A DNA stretch of 59,828 nucleotides from Branchiostoma floridae. Taxonomy: Eukaryota > Chordata > Leptocardii > Amphioxiformes > Branchiostomatidae. A model generated the notes under the pieces. It did not search any database. It saw only the letters and a program-made list of their open reading frames with translations, and was not told the origin of the DNA. The translations under genes were made by a program, and so were the position numbers. Position 1 is the first letter of the stretch. Each line of letters starts with the position of its first letter. The stretch spans positions 14,680,154 to 14,739,981 of the forward strand of contig NC_049991.1 of NCBI RefSeq assembly GCF_000003815.2, written 5' to 3'. Shown piece after piece: positions 55,501 through 59,828 of this stretch.

Positions 55501-58307
55501 GTGACCTTTATCCGTTGTCTTTAAAAACAGCACATTAAGGAGTATTAAGTCTGCTGACAGTGGTTTCAAATTTGCAATATTTTCAAAATGTTCCGATTTA
55601 AAACCACCGTCCGTCGACTCTACATCCCTAAATACATTTTTTGTACAAACAACGAATATAGGTTACCTTCGGATAAAGGTGAACCAGCGTTAATAAAATG
55701 AAATACGATTGCACACACCTCCTCTTCCACCTGGTCTTTCAACTGCTGAAAGGAGACTGACAGGAGCTGTAAGGATCTACCTCCTGGCAGGGTATGGCCA
55801 CTCAGTTTCTACAGACAGTGAGCAGGGAGGATGGTTACCTGACATAATTGACCTGTACTGTATCAATCTAAAGACAACATACTCCTTGACTGCTCAGTAA
55901 ACTATTCAATTTAAAATAACTACATTTTGTTAACAATATTTGTCACTTAAAGACCTCTGTGAAAAATTCATCAGGTTGGTACGTCACTGGAGAAAAAGAC
56001 TTTTTCCACAACCCCTGCTTTATTAACACCAACGTTTCAGCGACTGTCTGTTACCTCAGGGTAATTCTGACTGGTTCACATTGTACTGCAGCACCAGGTT
56101 CATTGCATCTGTAACTGCAAGCAGTGATACCTAGTGCTGCAATACAATTTTATCCAGTCAGAATGGCCCTGAGGAAGGTGACAGACGGTCACCGAAACAT
56201 TGGACGGGTGTAAATAAAGCAAGGGTTGTGGAAAATGAATCTCTTTGTTCATTATTCTAATACCTTACCCCAGTAAACCATTTTACATTGCAACACATAC
56301 ATGTAGGCATGTATCTCAATACTGTTTTTGTAACCTGGTTGTTTTAAGACCCCTTAAACAGTAAAATTAACACCCAGCACTAGTATAAAATTCTTCACCT
56401 GGCTGTCATGAAGGGTGTCCTCATGCTCCTTCAGGTACATCCTCTCACCATCTTCATTTGTCACTGTCACAAACTTGCCAGAAGGAGGTCGTCTTAAGAA
56501 ACAAGTTTGGTATTGGGATGGCCTAGAAAGAAACATCTTAAACAATTGGAAAACTGATAAAACAATCTAACATAACAACTAATGTAGTACACAATATCAA
56601 ACTGTATACATTTGTACATGGCTGAAAATACTAGGTTAATGCCTTCAAAAATTGGCGCTGCGCATCTTATTAGCTGAATGTAGGCACAATGGTGCACATG
56701 TAAAAAAGTAGTACAAAGCAAATTTTGGATATTCAAGAGTAAGATTTTAAACATAGCTAAAAAAATTTGAGATCTAGTAGGGATAGTAAGGATTGTAATT
56801 AGGTTTTGCTTACAATCAGTGACATTCTACTTTACTCTATGATGTGCACACAAGACGCACCATTTAAATGTATAAGGAAAGAAAACGAAAATATTCCCAA
56901 GAATGAATTTGGAGCCTTGAAAAATGTATATCAAATTCTTTATCACTTTATCACTTGTGTCACATTTCCAAACTAAAACATGATTATATACTAGTAAAGC
57001 TATGAGCTTTCTTCTCAAGTTTATCTTTTTCCAACAATAGCAGGAAAAGGATAAACTTGATGCATGAAAAAACTAGCAATAGTTCACACACCTTTGACTT
57101 GTCACTTGTTCTCTAGCCTGTGCTGCAGACTGGTCAGCAGTCCTGACCGTCGTTTCTCGGTACTGCTGAACCTTGGCCATGACATCCGGTGATGACGGAG
57201 GAGTGATTTCAAAGTCGTCATCATCAGCATCCTGGATATCAGCCTGGTCAGAAGGGGCCGTCATCACACGTCTCTTCTTAGAAGCTGAAATTTGTGCACA
57301 GTGATATAAAAGTTATGTTGGTAGTTTTACATCATTCTTGCATCAAATAAAAGTGGACATCCACATTTGTTTAAGTAGGGGAAAGAGCTTCATGGTGCTG
57401 TGCACTGTACATTTGGTCACCCTATTAGACCATTCAGAATTGCATATGCTGCTTTTATGCAGCCAATACTTCAAGCTCTGTACATGAGACCATGTTATAT
57501 TTTCTTTTACGTTCTTGCCAGAGTCATTGCAAGACAAGTGATCTCACCTGAGCTGTTGTCTTCATCGTCACTTTCAGGCAGTTCAAACACAGCTGACAGG
57601 TCCCTCTTCTGCTGCTGACTGTCACCAGTAACTACACTGGAACCGTTCAGCCTCGCCCCACTCTTTTCTTTTGGTGTGGAGAACTTCAGACTTCGTTTGG
57701 ATTTTTCCTGGCTGCTTGGTTTGATAGACATACCAGGAACATCTGTAAAAGGATGTCAAAAGTTGAGAAACAGTTGTCTTTCAGTTTCAGTTTCCTACAT
57801 TTGATACAGTTTCCAGCTTCCCAAAATTTAAGGTTTACACATTGTTGAGGGGGTATCATTCGAGGAGGAATGAGTTATGGAAATATTTGATTTACATAAC
57901 CCCAAATGCCAAATTATCAAAAACGTTAGCAAGAAAATAATTTTCTCATAGCTTTGAACAAGGAGCTTTTATCAAGCTCCTTGATAAAAGCTCCTTGCTT
58001 TGAAATAACAAATCGTGTATAATTTATGGGCCTCATAATACTGACATCAAACAACTACCAAACGCTTCACTACTGAAGTTACATTAAGTACTTACAACAG
58101 ACAAAAACAAAAGTCCCAATAACTGACAGACATTTGATCATGCTGGGTTGGAAGAAAAAGTACTTCTTGAAAATTTGGGGAGGGGGGCGAGATTGAACTT
58201 TTTGACATACCGTCCATCTCATCCAGGACCTCCAGCTCGTCAGCAAAGTCCGCCTCGAAGTTATCATCGTACTCAAACGGGTAATCGTAATCTGGAACAG
58301 CCGCCAT
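34440..58307 (-). CDS. CHTF18: Chromosome transmission fidelity protein 18 (CTF18-RFC large subunit), N-terminal and ATPase exons; 3' part not found
   Basis: Ten coding exons on the minus strand encode 412 codons of the AAA+ clamp-loader subunit that, in the CTF18-RFC complex, loads PCNA in the nucleus for sister-chromatid cohesion and replication-fork function. Exons (high to low): 58307-58211, 57742-57548, 57284-57092, 56522-56399, 55745-55719, 55079-55027, 53627-53483, 52466-52320, 52049-51919, 34563-34440. Every junction has GT/AG ends and closes in phase. Landmarks: acidic N-terminus ending in DELEVLDEMD, KKRR basic patch after exon 2, LWVDQFTP-NYTELLSDE, TWLKLWD, Walker A [9 protein letters not shown] (about 344-352), NASDDRS, and Walker B LVIDEID (about 402-408). 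These match human CHTF18 (975 residues) in order. Roughly the last 55% (rest of the AAA+ core, collar and C-terminus) is not recognisable between 34440 and position 1, so the gene is incomplete here. The ninth intron is unusually long. Confidence 0.95.
34553..34810. repeat. Local tandem duplication including the exon 10 splice acceptor
   Basis: GGTCATCACTGCAAAATACA appears at 34557 and again at 34703, each followed by AAAATG, CTTCAGGTTTGAACTTATTC and AGATCAGG-CTG. On the minus strand both read TATTTTGCAG|TGATGACC, so the acceptor and the first 8 bases of exon 10 are duplicated. Only the copy at 34563 continues into the exon. Confidence 0.85.
34830..34970 (-). mobile_element. Dispersed repeat tail with ATACAGATACAGAT
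   Basis: ATCTGTATCTGTATCTATAT followed by AGCCAGTATAACCGT... is the inverse of the tail after the LINE fossil at 31340-31400 and of 29255-29300. It marks an inverted LINE 3' end. Confidence 0.55.
35160..35500 (+). repeat. GGTCC-type dispersed repeat, copy 1
   Basis: Shares AAAATGGACCATTTTTTGAG, TATC-CCCATTCACAAGTTTTC and a TTACAGTCATT block with copies at 43285-43690, 45055-45400 and 47175-47520. Long, imperfect and non-coding. Confidence 0.65.
35690..36060 (+). repeat. Two-copy tandem duplication, period about 183 bp
   Basis: GAAGTCATTGCCCGCCCTCT recurs at about 35728 and 35911, each followed by AATGTGCATTTCTGTTGCAG and CCATTAACCAATCAGAAAGA. Identity is high, so it is recent. Confidence 0.88.
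36165..36575 (+). repeat. Two-copy duplication, period about 225 bp
   Basis: CTCAAGAAAATGAAACTGTC occurs at about 36173 and 36403; both are followed by AGGGCTG-(A/T)GTAC-TTGATAAAC and TAGAATGCACTTA.GA. Moderately diverged. Confidence 0.8.
36870..37180 (+). pseudogene. LINE ORF2 C-terminal fossil
   Basis: CAACAAAGGGAAAAAGAAGC and TGAGGGAGACCAAAACT parallel the GKR.RGRPK coding block seen at 45885-45930. The frame is broken by stops. A 67-codon frame (36977-37180) continues over it but shows no intact domain. Confidence 0.45.
37509..37856. mobile_element. TIR element, GCTAAGGGCACAACC ends, about 348 bp
   Basis: The left end AAGCTAAGGGCACAACCCGC and the right end GGCAGGTTGTGCCCTTAGCT are inverted repeats of about 20 bp, flanked by TTA/TTA. 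The ORFs of 62 and 112 codons across it follow from its composition and are not genes. Confidence 0.82.
38032..38213. mobile_element. MITE with TACAGTCAAACCTGT ends
   Basis: TACAGTCAAACCTGTCTATA at left, TACAGGTTTGACTGTA at right, and repeated GGCCACTATAGACAGGTGG blocks inside. I recall this TIR from Tc1/mariner-derived MITEs in many metazoans. TA at each end fits TA target duplication. Confidence 0.85.
38700..39037. mobile_element. TIR element with CAGGGCTCGAAATAC ends, about 338 bp
   Basis: CCAGGGCTCGAAATACCACC at left and AAGTATTTCGAGCCCTGG at right. Outside the TIRs, GTGAC is present on both sides, a possible target duplication. Internal GTGCAGGTAA/TTACCTGCAC blocks are repeated in both orientations. 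No transposase. Confidence 0.85.
39985..40100 (+). mobile_element. Fragment of TCTG-containing dispersed repeat
   Basis: GAATGGAGGTTATGTTTGAT followed by GTGTGTCTGTCTGTCTATCT resembles the start of the repeat at 29870. Only the end is preserved. Confidence 0.4.
40233..40848 (+). repeat. 28-bp minisatellite, about 22 units
   Basis: The unit is GACAACTCACGGATGTATAC plus TTCCGAGA; 616 bp divided by 28 gives 22 units. Variation is mostly at the GGA/AGA and TTCCGA/TTTGGA positions. The unit has no stop codon in any plus-strand frame and its length is not a multiple of three, so all plus-strand frames stay open and give overlapping pseudo-peptides (RDNSRMYTSE, RQLTDVYF). These are not evidence of a protein. 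Confidence 0.93.
40975..41705 (+). repeat. Diverged tandem array, unit roughly 200 bp
   Basis: The blocks GCTACC(A)GTATTCAT-TAG, AAAAGTGTATGGA-TA-TGA, and ATTGCATTACATACTTTGACA plus GCACC recur near 41015, 41215, 41390 and 41570. Four degenerate units. It lies just downstream of the minisatellite. Non-coding. Confidence 0.7.
41706..43284. other. Intronic stretch, nothing recognised
   Basis: No exon-like or named repeat sequence. The interval 42840-43060 is moderately complex with several TGATT/ATCAA motifs but cannot be assigned. Confidence 0.45.
43285..43690 (+). repeat. GGTCC-type dispersed repeat, copy 2, with a 26-bp perfect palindrome
   Basis: GGTACCGGTCCAGAAAAACC at left, ATGGACCGTTGTTTTGAGTA inside, and CAGGTTCAGGTCC immediately followed by its reverse complement GGACCTGAACCTG at 43624-43649. 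Shares blocks with three other copies in intron 9. Confidence 0.72.
43691..45054. other. Intronic stretch, nothing recognised
   Basis: Contains a GT microsatellite (about 44196-44213) and CTTTCAATCTTTCAATCTTT followed by a T12 run (44250-44303), possibly an inverted LINE tail. Confidence 0.4.
45055..45400 (-). repeat. GGTCC-type dispersed repeat, copy 3
   Basis: GTACCAGTACAGAAAATTCA, ACTCAAAACAATGGTCCATT and GTCCAACATCCGGTCCACTG place it in the family of the copies at 35160, 43285 and 47175, in inverse internal order relative to 43285. Confidence 0.65.
45690..46090 (+). pseudogene. LINE ORF2 C-terminal fossil
   Basis: The frame encodes YLWNDMLKQGCTGNPTKEK then GRPKLSWR, a stop, and (after breaks) VALAVSLKEVETW. 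The order matches the GKR.RGRPKLRW...A..R..W tail of RTE/Jockey-like ORF2 proteins. Stops and indels make it non-functional. Confidence 0.6.
46385..46951 (+). other. Unexplained open stretch, two plus frames free of stops
   Basis: A 188-codon frame, opened by TTG, and an overlapping 91-codon frame (46567-46842) are unusual for this AT-rich intron. Neither gives a recognisable domain, and neither has clear splice sites. It could be a decayed repeat or an exon of an unknown antisense transcript; I favour chance or repeat. Confidence 0.2.
47175..47520 (-). repeat. GGTCC-type dispersed repeat, copy 4
   Basis: GTACCGGTACAGAAAATTCA, AGGTCCAGGTCCGGATCTGA, ACTCAACAATGGTCCA and CGGTCCAACATCC. Same arrangement as copy 3. 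Confidence 0.65.
47660..49440. repeat. Local segmental duplication, four copies
   Basis: Full or partial copies near 47680-47990, 48137-48460, 48670-49080 and 49268-49440. Shared blocks: CTGAAAAACAGGTCACACAC, GGCTTTGCTGGTACA-GGTAGC, TCTCACCATTAGGTACTTCG, ATAACAGCTTGAGAAGATTG and CACCAGGTTTGTCACTGACT. Copies 2 and 3 are very similar (offset about 593). The paired 62-63-codon frames (for example 48158-48346 and 48751-48939) are duplicates of one another and have no coding signal. Confidence 0.88.
49475..50345. repeat. Two-copy direct duplication, period about 509 bp
   Basis: CCAGGGTGCATGGATCAAGT at about 49490 and 49989; both copies run on through AAATACAATCAAAATTCATC, TTGTGTTAATATTGTTTATG and GCAGCTTAGAACACACAC. 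Each copy is about 320-360 bp. It directly follows the four-copy duplication. Confidence 0.9.
50385..50905. repeat. Two-copy direct duplication, about 120 bp each
   Basis: The copies at about 50400-50515 and 50777-50897 share AGAAGACAAAA, CCCTGAACCTTTGAATTCTT and AACTCATTTGTC-TCCCTTTTGAA. Confidence 0.82.
50640..50775. repeat. Segment duplicated at 52108-52225, on either side of CHTF18 exon 9
   Basis: TTTTCTTTGCATGGTTATCA, AGAAGAAT, GGTACTTGTTTCCATGTTTC and TTTTAACATAA occur in both places. One copy is in intron 9 and the other in intron 8, so the duplicate pair brackets the Walker A exon. Confidence 0.85.
51919..52049 (-). CDS. CHTF18: CHTF18 exon 9 (Walker A)
   Basis: 131 bases. It encodes [34 protein letters not shown], the P-loop of the clamp-loader ATPase with the Lys-Thr-Thr that binds the ATP phosphates. 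The acceptor is GAATCTCAG and the donor AAG|GTGAGGG. The last two bases join the first base of exon 10 across a ~17.4-kb intron to make the Ser of NASDDRS. Confidence 0.97.
52320..52466 (-). CDS. CHTF18: CHTF18 exon 8
   Basis: 147 bases, phase 0 at both ends. It encodes TNRTLLTWLKLWDTAVFGRE, continuing the conserved block of exon 7, then a Lys-rich stretch and FNWLAKRMEEELVQ. The acceptor is CTCCATTAG and the donor CAG|GTTAGT. Confidence 0.95.
52738..53275 (+). pseudogene. 5'-truncated LINE, reverse transcriptase C-terminus and tail, in CHTF18 intron 7
   Basis: The frame encodes ACRIILGNKYTHYSEALTQL, GLPTLESRREQLCKKFGLKL and FRDWLP, the typical C-terminal region of a non-LTR reverse transcriptase. 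It ends in TAA, with a 3' UTR closing in ATGCAATAAACCAGTATTAT and an ATT repeat at 53255-53270. The insertion is antisense to CHTF18. Intact to its 3' end but lacking 5' parts, as in target-primed truncation. Confidence 0.85.
53280..53462. mobile_element. MITE with TACAGTCAAA ends, diverged
   Basis: CCTACAGTCAAAACTGCCCA at left and GTAAAGGTTTGACTATA at right, with GGACAGGTGGTCC inside, as in the element at 38032-38213. It abuts the LINE tail and lies about 20 bases from the exon 7 donor. Confidence 0.7.
53483..53627 (-). CDS. CHTF18: CHTF18 exon 7
   Basis: 145 bases. It encodes an acidic linker (EGEEEDGG) and then GLWVDQFTPANYTELLSDE, the hallmark CTF18 motif that precedes the ATPase core. 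The acceptor is ACGGCAG and the donor GAG|GTGTGTGG. Confidence 0.95.
53890..54143 (+). pseudogene. 5'-truncated LINE fragment in CHTF18 intron 6
   Basis: The frame gives SLPKEVVMAPNVNSFKARFD followed by ERMKDHP and a stop, the C-terminus of CR1-like ORF2 proteins (LP..VV.A..V..FK.RLD..W). The tail ends in a TCTAC microsatellite (54119-54141). The family differs from the fragment at 52738. Confidence 0.8.
55027..55079 (-). CDS. CHTF18: CHTF18 exon 6
   Basis: 53 bases, acceptor CTTTTCCAG and donor AG|GTAAGT (consensus). It encodes RRRKVLAESERLTREIN, a charged helical segment like the RRR..L.EA..L.. region of vertebrate CHTF18. It leaves in phase 2, matching exon 7. Confidence 0.88.
55472..55692. 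mobile_element. Palindromic MITE, GCTAGTTCACC family, copy 4, in CHTF18 intron 5
   Basis: TAACGCTAGTTCACCTTTAT at left, GGATAAAGGTGAACCAGCGT at right, with TTTCAAATTTGCAATATTTT inside. It lies 26 bases from the donor of the 27-base microexon. Confidence 0.87.
55719..55745 (-). CDS. CHTF18: CHTF18 exon 5, a 27-base microexon
   Basis: Only nine codons (QLKDQVEEE) between acceptor CTCCTTTCAG and donor GAG|GTGTGTG. It is in phase 0 on both sides and joins a coiled-coil-like stretch continued in exon 6. The acceptor is a tandem CAGCAG, so splicing one codon later would drop a single Gln. A palindromic MITE ends only about 26 bases from the donor. Confidence 0.75.
56399..56522 (-). CDS. CHTF18: CHTF18 exon 4
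   Basis: 124 bases with acceptor TTTCTTTCTAG and donor CAG|GTGAAG. It encodes RRPPSGKFVTVTNEDGERMYL, which resembles the conserved RRP...VTVT.DG.R.YL region of CHTF18 upstream of the ATPase domain. It ends on a codon boundary. Confidence 0.9.
57092..57284 (-). CDS. CHTF18: CHTF18 exon 3
   Basis: 193 bases, entered in phase 1 and left in phase 2. The acceptor is TTTCAG and the donor AAAG|GTGTGTG. It starts with SKKRRV, a basic cluster that could act as a nuclear localisation signal, followed by the acidic DADDDDFEITPPSSPDV and a charged helix-prone stretch. Confidence 0.88.
57548..57742 (-). CDS. CHTF18: CHTF18 exon 2
   Basis: 195 bases. The acceptor is CTTTTACAG and the donor is CAG|GTGAGAT; it enters and leaves in phase 1. 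It encodes a low-complexity, Ser/Lys-rich then acidic segment (SDDEDNSS), expected to be disordered. The split codon with exon 1 gives Asp. Confidence 0.85.
57959..57997. repeat. Perfect 39-base hairpin in CHTF18 intron 1
   Basis: CAAGGAGCTTTTATCAAG, a 3-base spacer CTC, then CTTGATAAAAGCTCCTTG. The two 18-base arms are exact inverses. A shorter alternative stem (GGAGCTT with AAGCTCC) is nested. Too short for a standard pre-miRNA. Confidence 0.9.
58211..58307 (-). CDS. CHTF18: CHTF18 exon 1 (start codon)
   Basis: Encodes residues 1-32 plus one base, an acidic segment with DDNFEADFADELEVLDEMD, which parallels the DDFHNQFAAELEVLAELEG region of the human protein. The ATG at 58307 is chosen because it has a strong context (ACCATGG); the in-frame codons just upstream include a TTG but no ATG. 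The donor is G|GTATGT at 58210. Confidence 0.93.
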
Positions 58308-58309
58308 GG
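58299..58309 (-). promoter_or_regulatory. YY1-like ATGGCGGC motif overlapping the CHTF18 start codon
   Basis: The start codon and the following codons read CCATGGCGGCT, containing the ATGGCGGC core of the YY1 consensus. YY1 sites overlapping start codons are well known in housekeeping genes. This could equally be chance given an Ala-Ala start. Confidence 0.3.
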
Positions 58310-58397
58310 TCTTCCTGGTCAAGAAAGCTGGGGGGAAAGGACCTCAAAATCAAGAAACTGCTAGTTTTCCTTCGTGGAAGTAGCCATATTGAAAGAA

Positions 58398-58412
58398 ATT
58401 TCCCGCGCAAAT
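58398..58412 (-). promoter_or_regulatory. E2F-type binding site upstream of CHTF18
   Basis: TTTCCCGCGCAAA fits the E2F consensus TTTSSCGC read on the plus strand, and the minus strand reads TTTGCGCGGGAAA. It lies about 92 bases upstream of the CHTF18 start codon. S-phase genes are commonly controlled by such sites, so the position is meaningful, though binding is inferred. Confidence 0.6.
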
Positions 58413-58914
58413 GAGCATGGGTCAAACGGGGTCATCTGTACATCCCGTCATGCTTCGCTCGGACCAGTCCAAGTCTACACAGAGAACAGGGAGCAGGTAT
58501 GCCTACCTGCCTAAAGACTTTTGTATGGTTACGGTATTAGACTTTAACACATGTATTTCTTCAACGTTTAAGATAATGCCTTACGTTGGTGTAGTTCTTA
58601 TCATACAGCTTGCTTGCACATTCTTGTAGTTTATGAACGCTGGGTGGGGTGGAGATGGAAGTGTCCTGTAGCCAGAATGAAAATGGTTATTTTTTGGCGA
58701 CGCCTCAAGGACTGGGCAAGAATTACTCTGGCCAAAAACATACTGTAAAATGTAAATTCATTCATTTTTTTCGGGGATTTGATTTCACGATAGAATTAGA
58801 AATGATCTTTTTGCAGCGTAAGCAGTTGAAACAATTCTGATGTAACGTAACATTAGTAATACATTGGATGTGCATATTCGCAGTGTCATGAAATTCGCAT
58901 TGGAGAGGTCATCA

Positions 58915-58964
58915 AGAGACCTGCAAAAATAAAACCACCACAAACATTTGAATATTTACAGTAC
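58915..58964. mobile_element. Degraded end of an ACTGTAAATGCA-family MITE in the RPUSD1 upstream region
   Basis: AAAACCACCACAAACATTTG followed by AATATTTACAGTA resembles the right end of the family (TTAAAACCACCGC..., CATTTACAGT). Only about 50 bp remain. Confidence 0.5.
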
Positions 58965-59261
58965 TCCCATCCTGTTCCTCATTGGATTGTCTTTGAGACA
59001 CTTGGGATAGACTCTAAGACTTAAGATAGACATGACCCCACATTTCCTCCAACGATCAACTGATTTTGTCTTAGTTTCAGACGTTTCTGCTATAACGTTA
59101 AACGTTATCTCAATTTTACCTTGCAGGAGTAACAAGTGATGAACATGACAACATGACAGTCTCCATTTGTGCTCTCCACAAATCATGGATTTTAAACTGT
59201 GCACAAACTGATGAGCTTGCAATTTTAATGGACTAATTGGCCACAAGCTTAAGTACAAAAC

Positions 59262-59452
59262 ATGATCAATGGCGAAAGACCTCCATTCTCCGCTGTGGAG
59301 GTGTTATACAGAAGTGAGAACTTCCTGGTGGTGAACAAGCCCTACGATGTGGTGTTGAACTGGGACGACCCCTCCAGGACAGACACTCTTCAGCACCTCC
59401 TACAGGAGAGGTTCCCAGACCTGGTAGACCAGTCACTGAAACACTGTTTCAG
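59262..59452 (+). CDS. RPUSD1: RPUSD1-like RNA pseudouridine synthase, first coding exon (partial gene)
   Basis: Encodes about 63 residues from an ATG followed by the N-terminal part of a RluA-family pseudouridine synthase domain. VEVLYRSENFLVVNKPYDVVL corresponds to the IVYRSRDFLVVNKHWDVRI region of human RPUSD1, and TLQHLLQERFPDL and the terminal CFR match the human TLQKQLRYRFPEL and YGFR. The exon ends at TTTCAG|GTACTA, so the apparent ORF to 59819 is intron read-through. The catalytic Asp and the rest of the domain lie beyond the right edge. The gene runs divergently from CHTF18; 954 bp separate the two start codons. Confidence 0.92.
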
Positions 59453-59828
59453 GTACTATCTGTGTTTATTAACCGGTCTGCCTGAACACCACAAACGACC
59501 ACAAATGACTCTAATATGCAGTGTATATGGGGCAACGACTTTTTGTGACACTCTGGAGATATATTGTTTATACATTTATGAATTAAAAAAGCGAAGCAAC
59601 TCCTACGTATTCACCAGTTACTGTAAATTTCGAGTTAGTCGCTGGTTTCAAGATCAAAGCAATTCTTGGCCACCATGTTGGATCGCCCGTGCTAGGAGTC
59701 TGCATTGGGAAGTTCGTTTTTGGTCGTTTGTGGTTGTTTTTGGTCGTTTGTGGTGTTTAGGCAAACCCTTGATTAACCATTGTTTTTTGTGCATTGACAC
59801 CATGTGTTCACTGGTGTAGTTTGTGATC
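59453..59828 (+). other. Start of RPUSD1 intron 1
   Basis: Begins GTACTATC after exon 1. AT-rich, with a TTTTTGGTCGTTTG repeat near 59720-59750. No further exon before the window ends. Confidence 0.75.

Larger units (their letters stand above)
58308..59261. promoter_or_regulatory. Intergenic region between CHTF18 and RPUSD1, probable bidirectional promoter
   Basis: 954 bp between two divergent start codons. The CHTF18-proximal part holds an E2F-type element and a YY1-like CCATATT (58384-58390). The RPUSD1-proximal part includes a degraded MITE end near 58919-58962. No TATA box stands out, as expected for housekeeping promoters. Transcription start sites cannot be placed from sequence alone. 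Confidence 0.6.

Noticed and set aside
57959-57997. microRNA precursor
   Set aside because: The stem is 18 bp with a 3-base loop, too short for a Drosha/Dicer substrate.
58308-58322. Upstream in-frame start for CHTF18 (MTRKTMAA...)
   Set aside because: The upstream codon is TTG on the minus strand; the ATG at 58307 has the better context.
59453-59819. Continuation of the RPUSD1 frame to give 185 codons
   Set aside because: Sequence after CAG|GTACTA loses all similarity to the pseudouridine synthase domain and becomes AT-rich; it is intron read-through.

Overview
This window reads as nuclear DNA of an invertebrate chordate, most likely an amphioxus (Branchiostoma). It has spliced metazoan genes with GT-AG introns, GC-rich exons in AT-rich non-coding DNA, a dense load of foldback MITEs, tRNA-derived SINEs and decayed LINE tails, and the motif TACATGTA recurring throughout. 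The species call is inference, because no search could be run. One 100-base run of N (31922-32021) marks an assembly gap of unknown size.

Three protein-coding loci can be supported. (1) A single-exon rhodopsin-class neuropeptide-type GPCR at 12808-14028 (+), with a likely 5' UTR intron just upstream. (2) CHTF18, the large AAA+ subunit of the alternative clamp loader CTF18-RFC, on the minus strand. Ten coding exons can be placed between 58307 and 34440, all with consistent splice phase, running from the start codon through Walker A and Walker B. The remaining exons (C-terminal half) were not found in the window. (3) The first coding exon of RPUSD1, a RluA-type pseudouridine synthase, at 59262-59452 (+), leaving the window at the right edge. 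CHTF18 and RPUSD1 are head to head with 954 bp between start codons, the arrangement I recall for the human orthologues on 16p13.3. The CHTF18 side carries an E2F-type site.

Layout: 1-12.5 kb is gene-poor and holds a long direct duplication, MITEs, a three-copy repeat at 5.7-6.1 kb and a degenerate ~177-bp tandem array (10.8-12.4 kb). The GPCR follows at 12.8-14.0 kb. From 14.0 to 34.4 kb there is no recognisable gene, only MITEs, SINEs and LINE remnants. From 34.4 to 58.3 kb lies CHTF18, whose ninth intron alone is ~17.4 kb and holds a 28-bp minisatellite of about 22 units, several TIR elements and many local duplications. From 58.3 to 59.8 kb are the shared promoter region and RPUSD1 exon 1.

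No operon-like, phage, CRISPR or new enzymatic system is visible. The most notable features are the ancient divergent gene pair, a very uneven intron distribution in CHTF18, a tandem-acceptor microexon, two cases of locally duplicated splice-acceptor sequence, and several families of near-palindromic MITEs, one of which contains the assembly gap.
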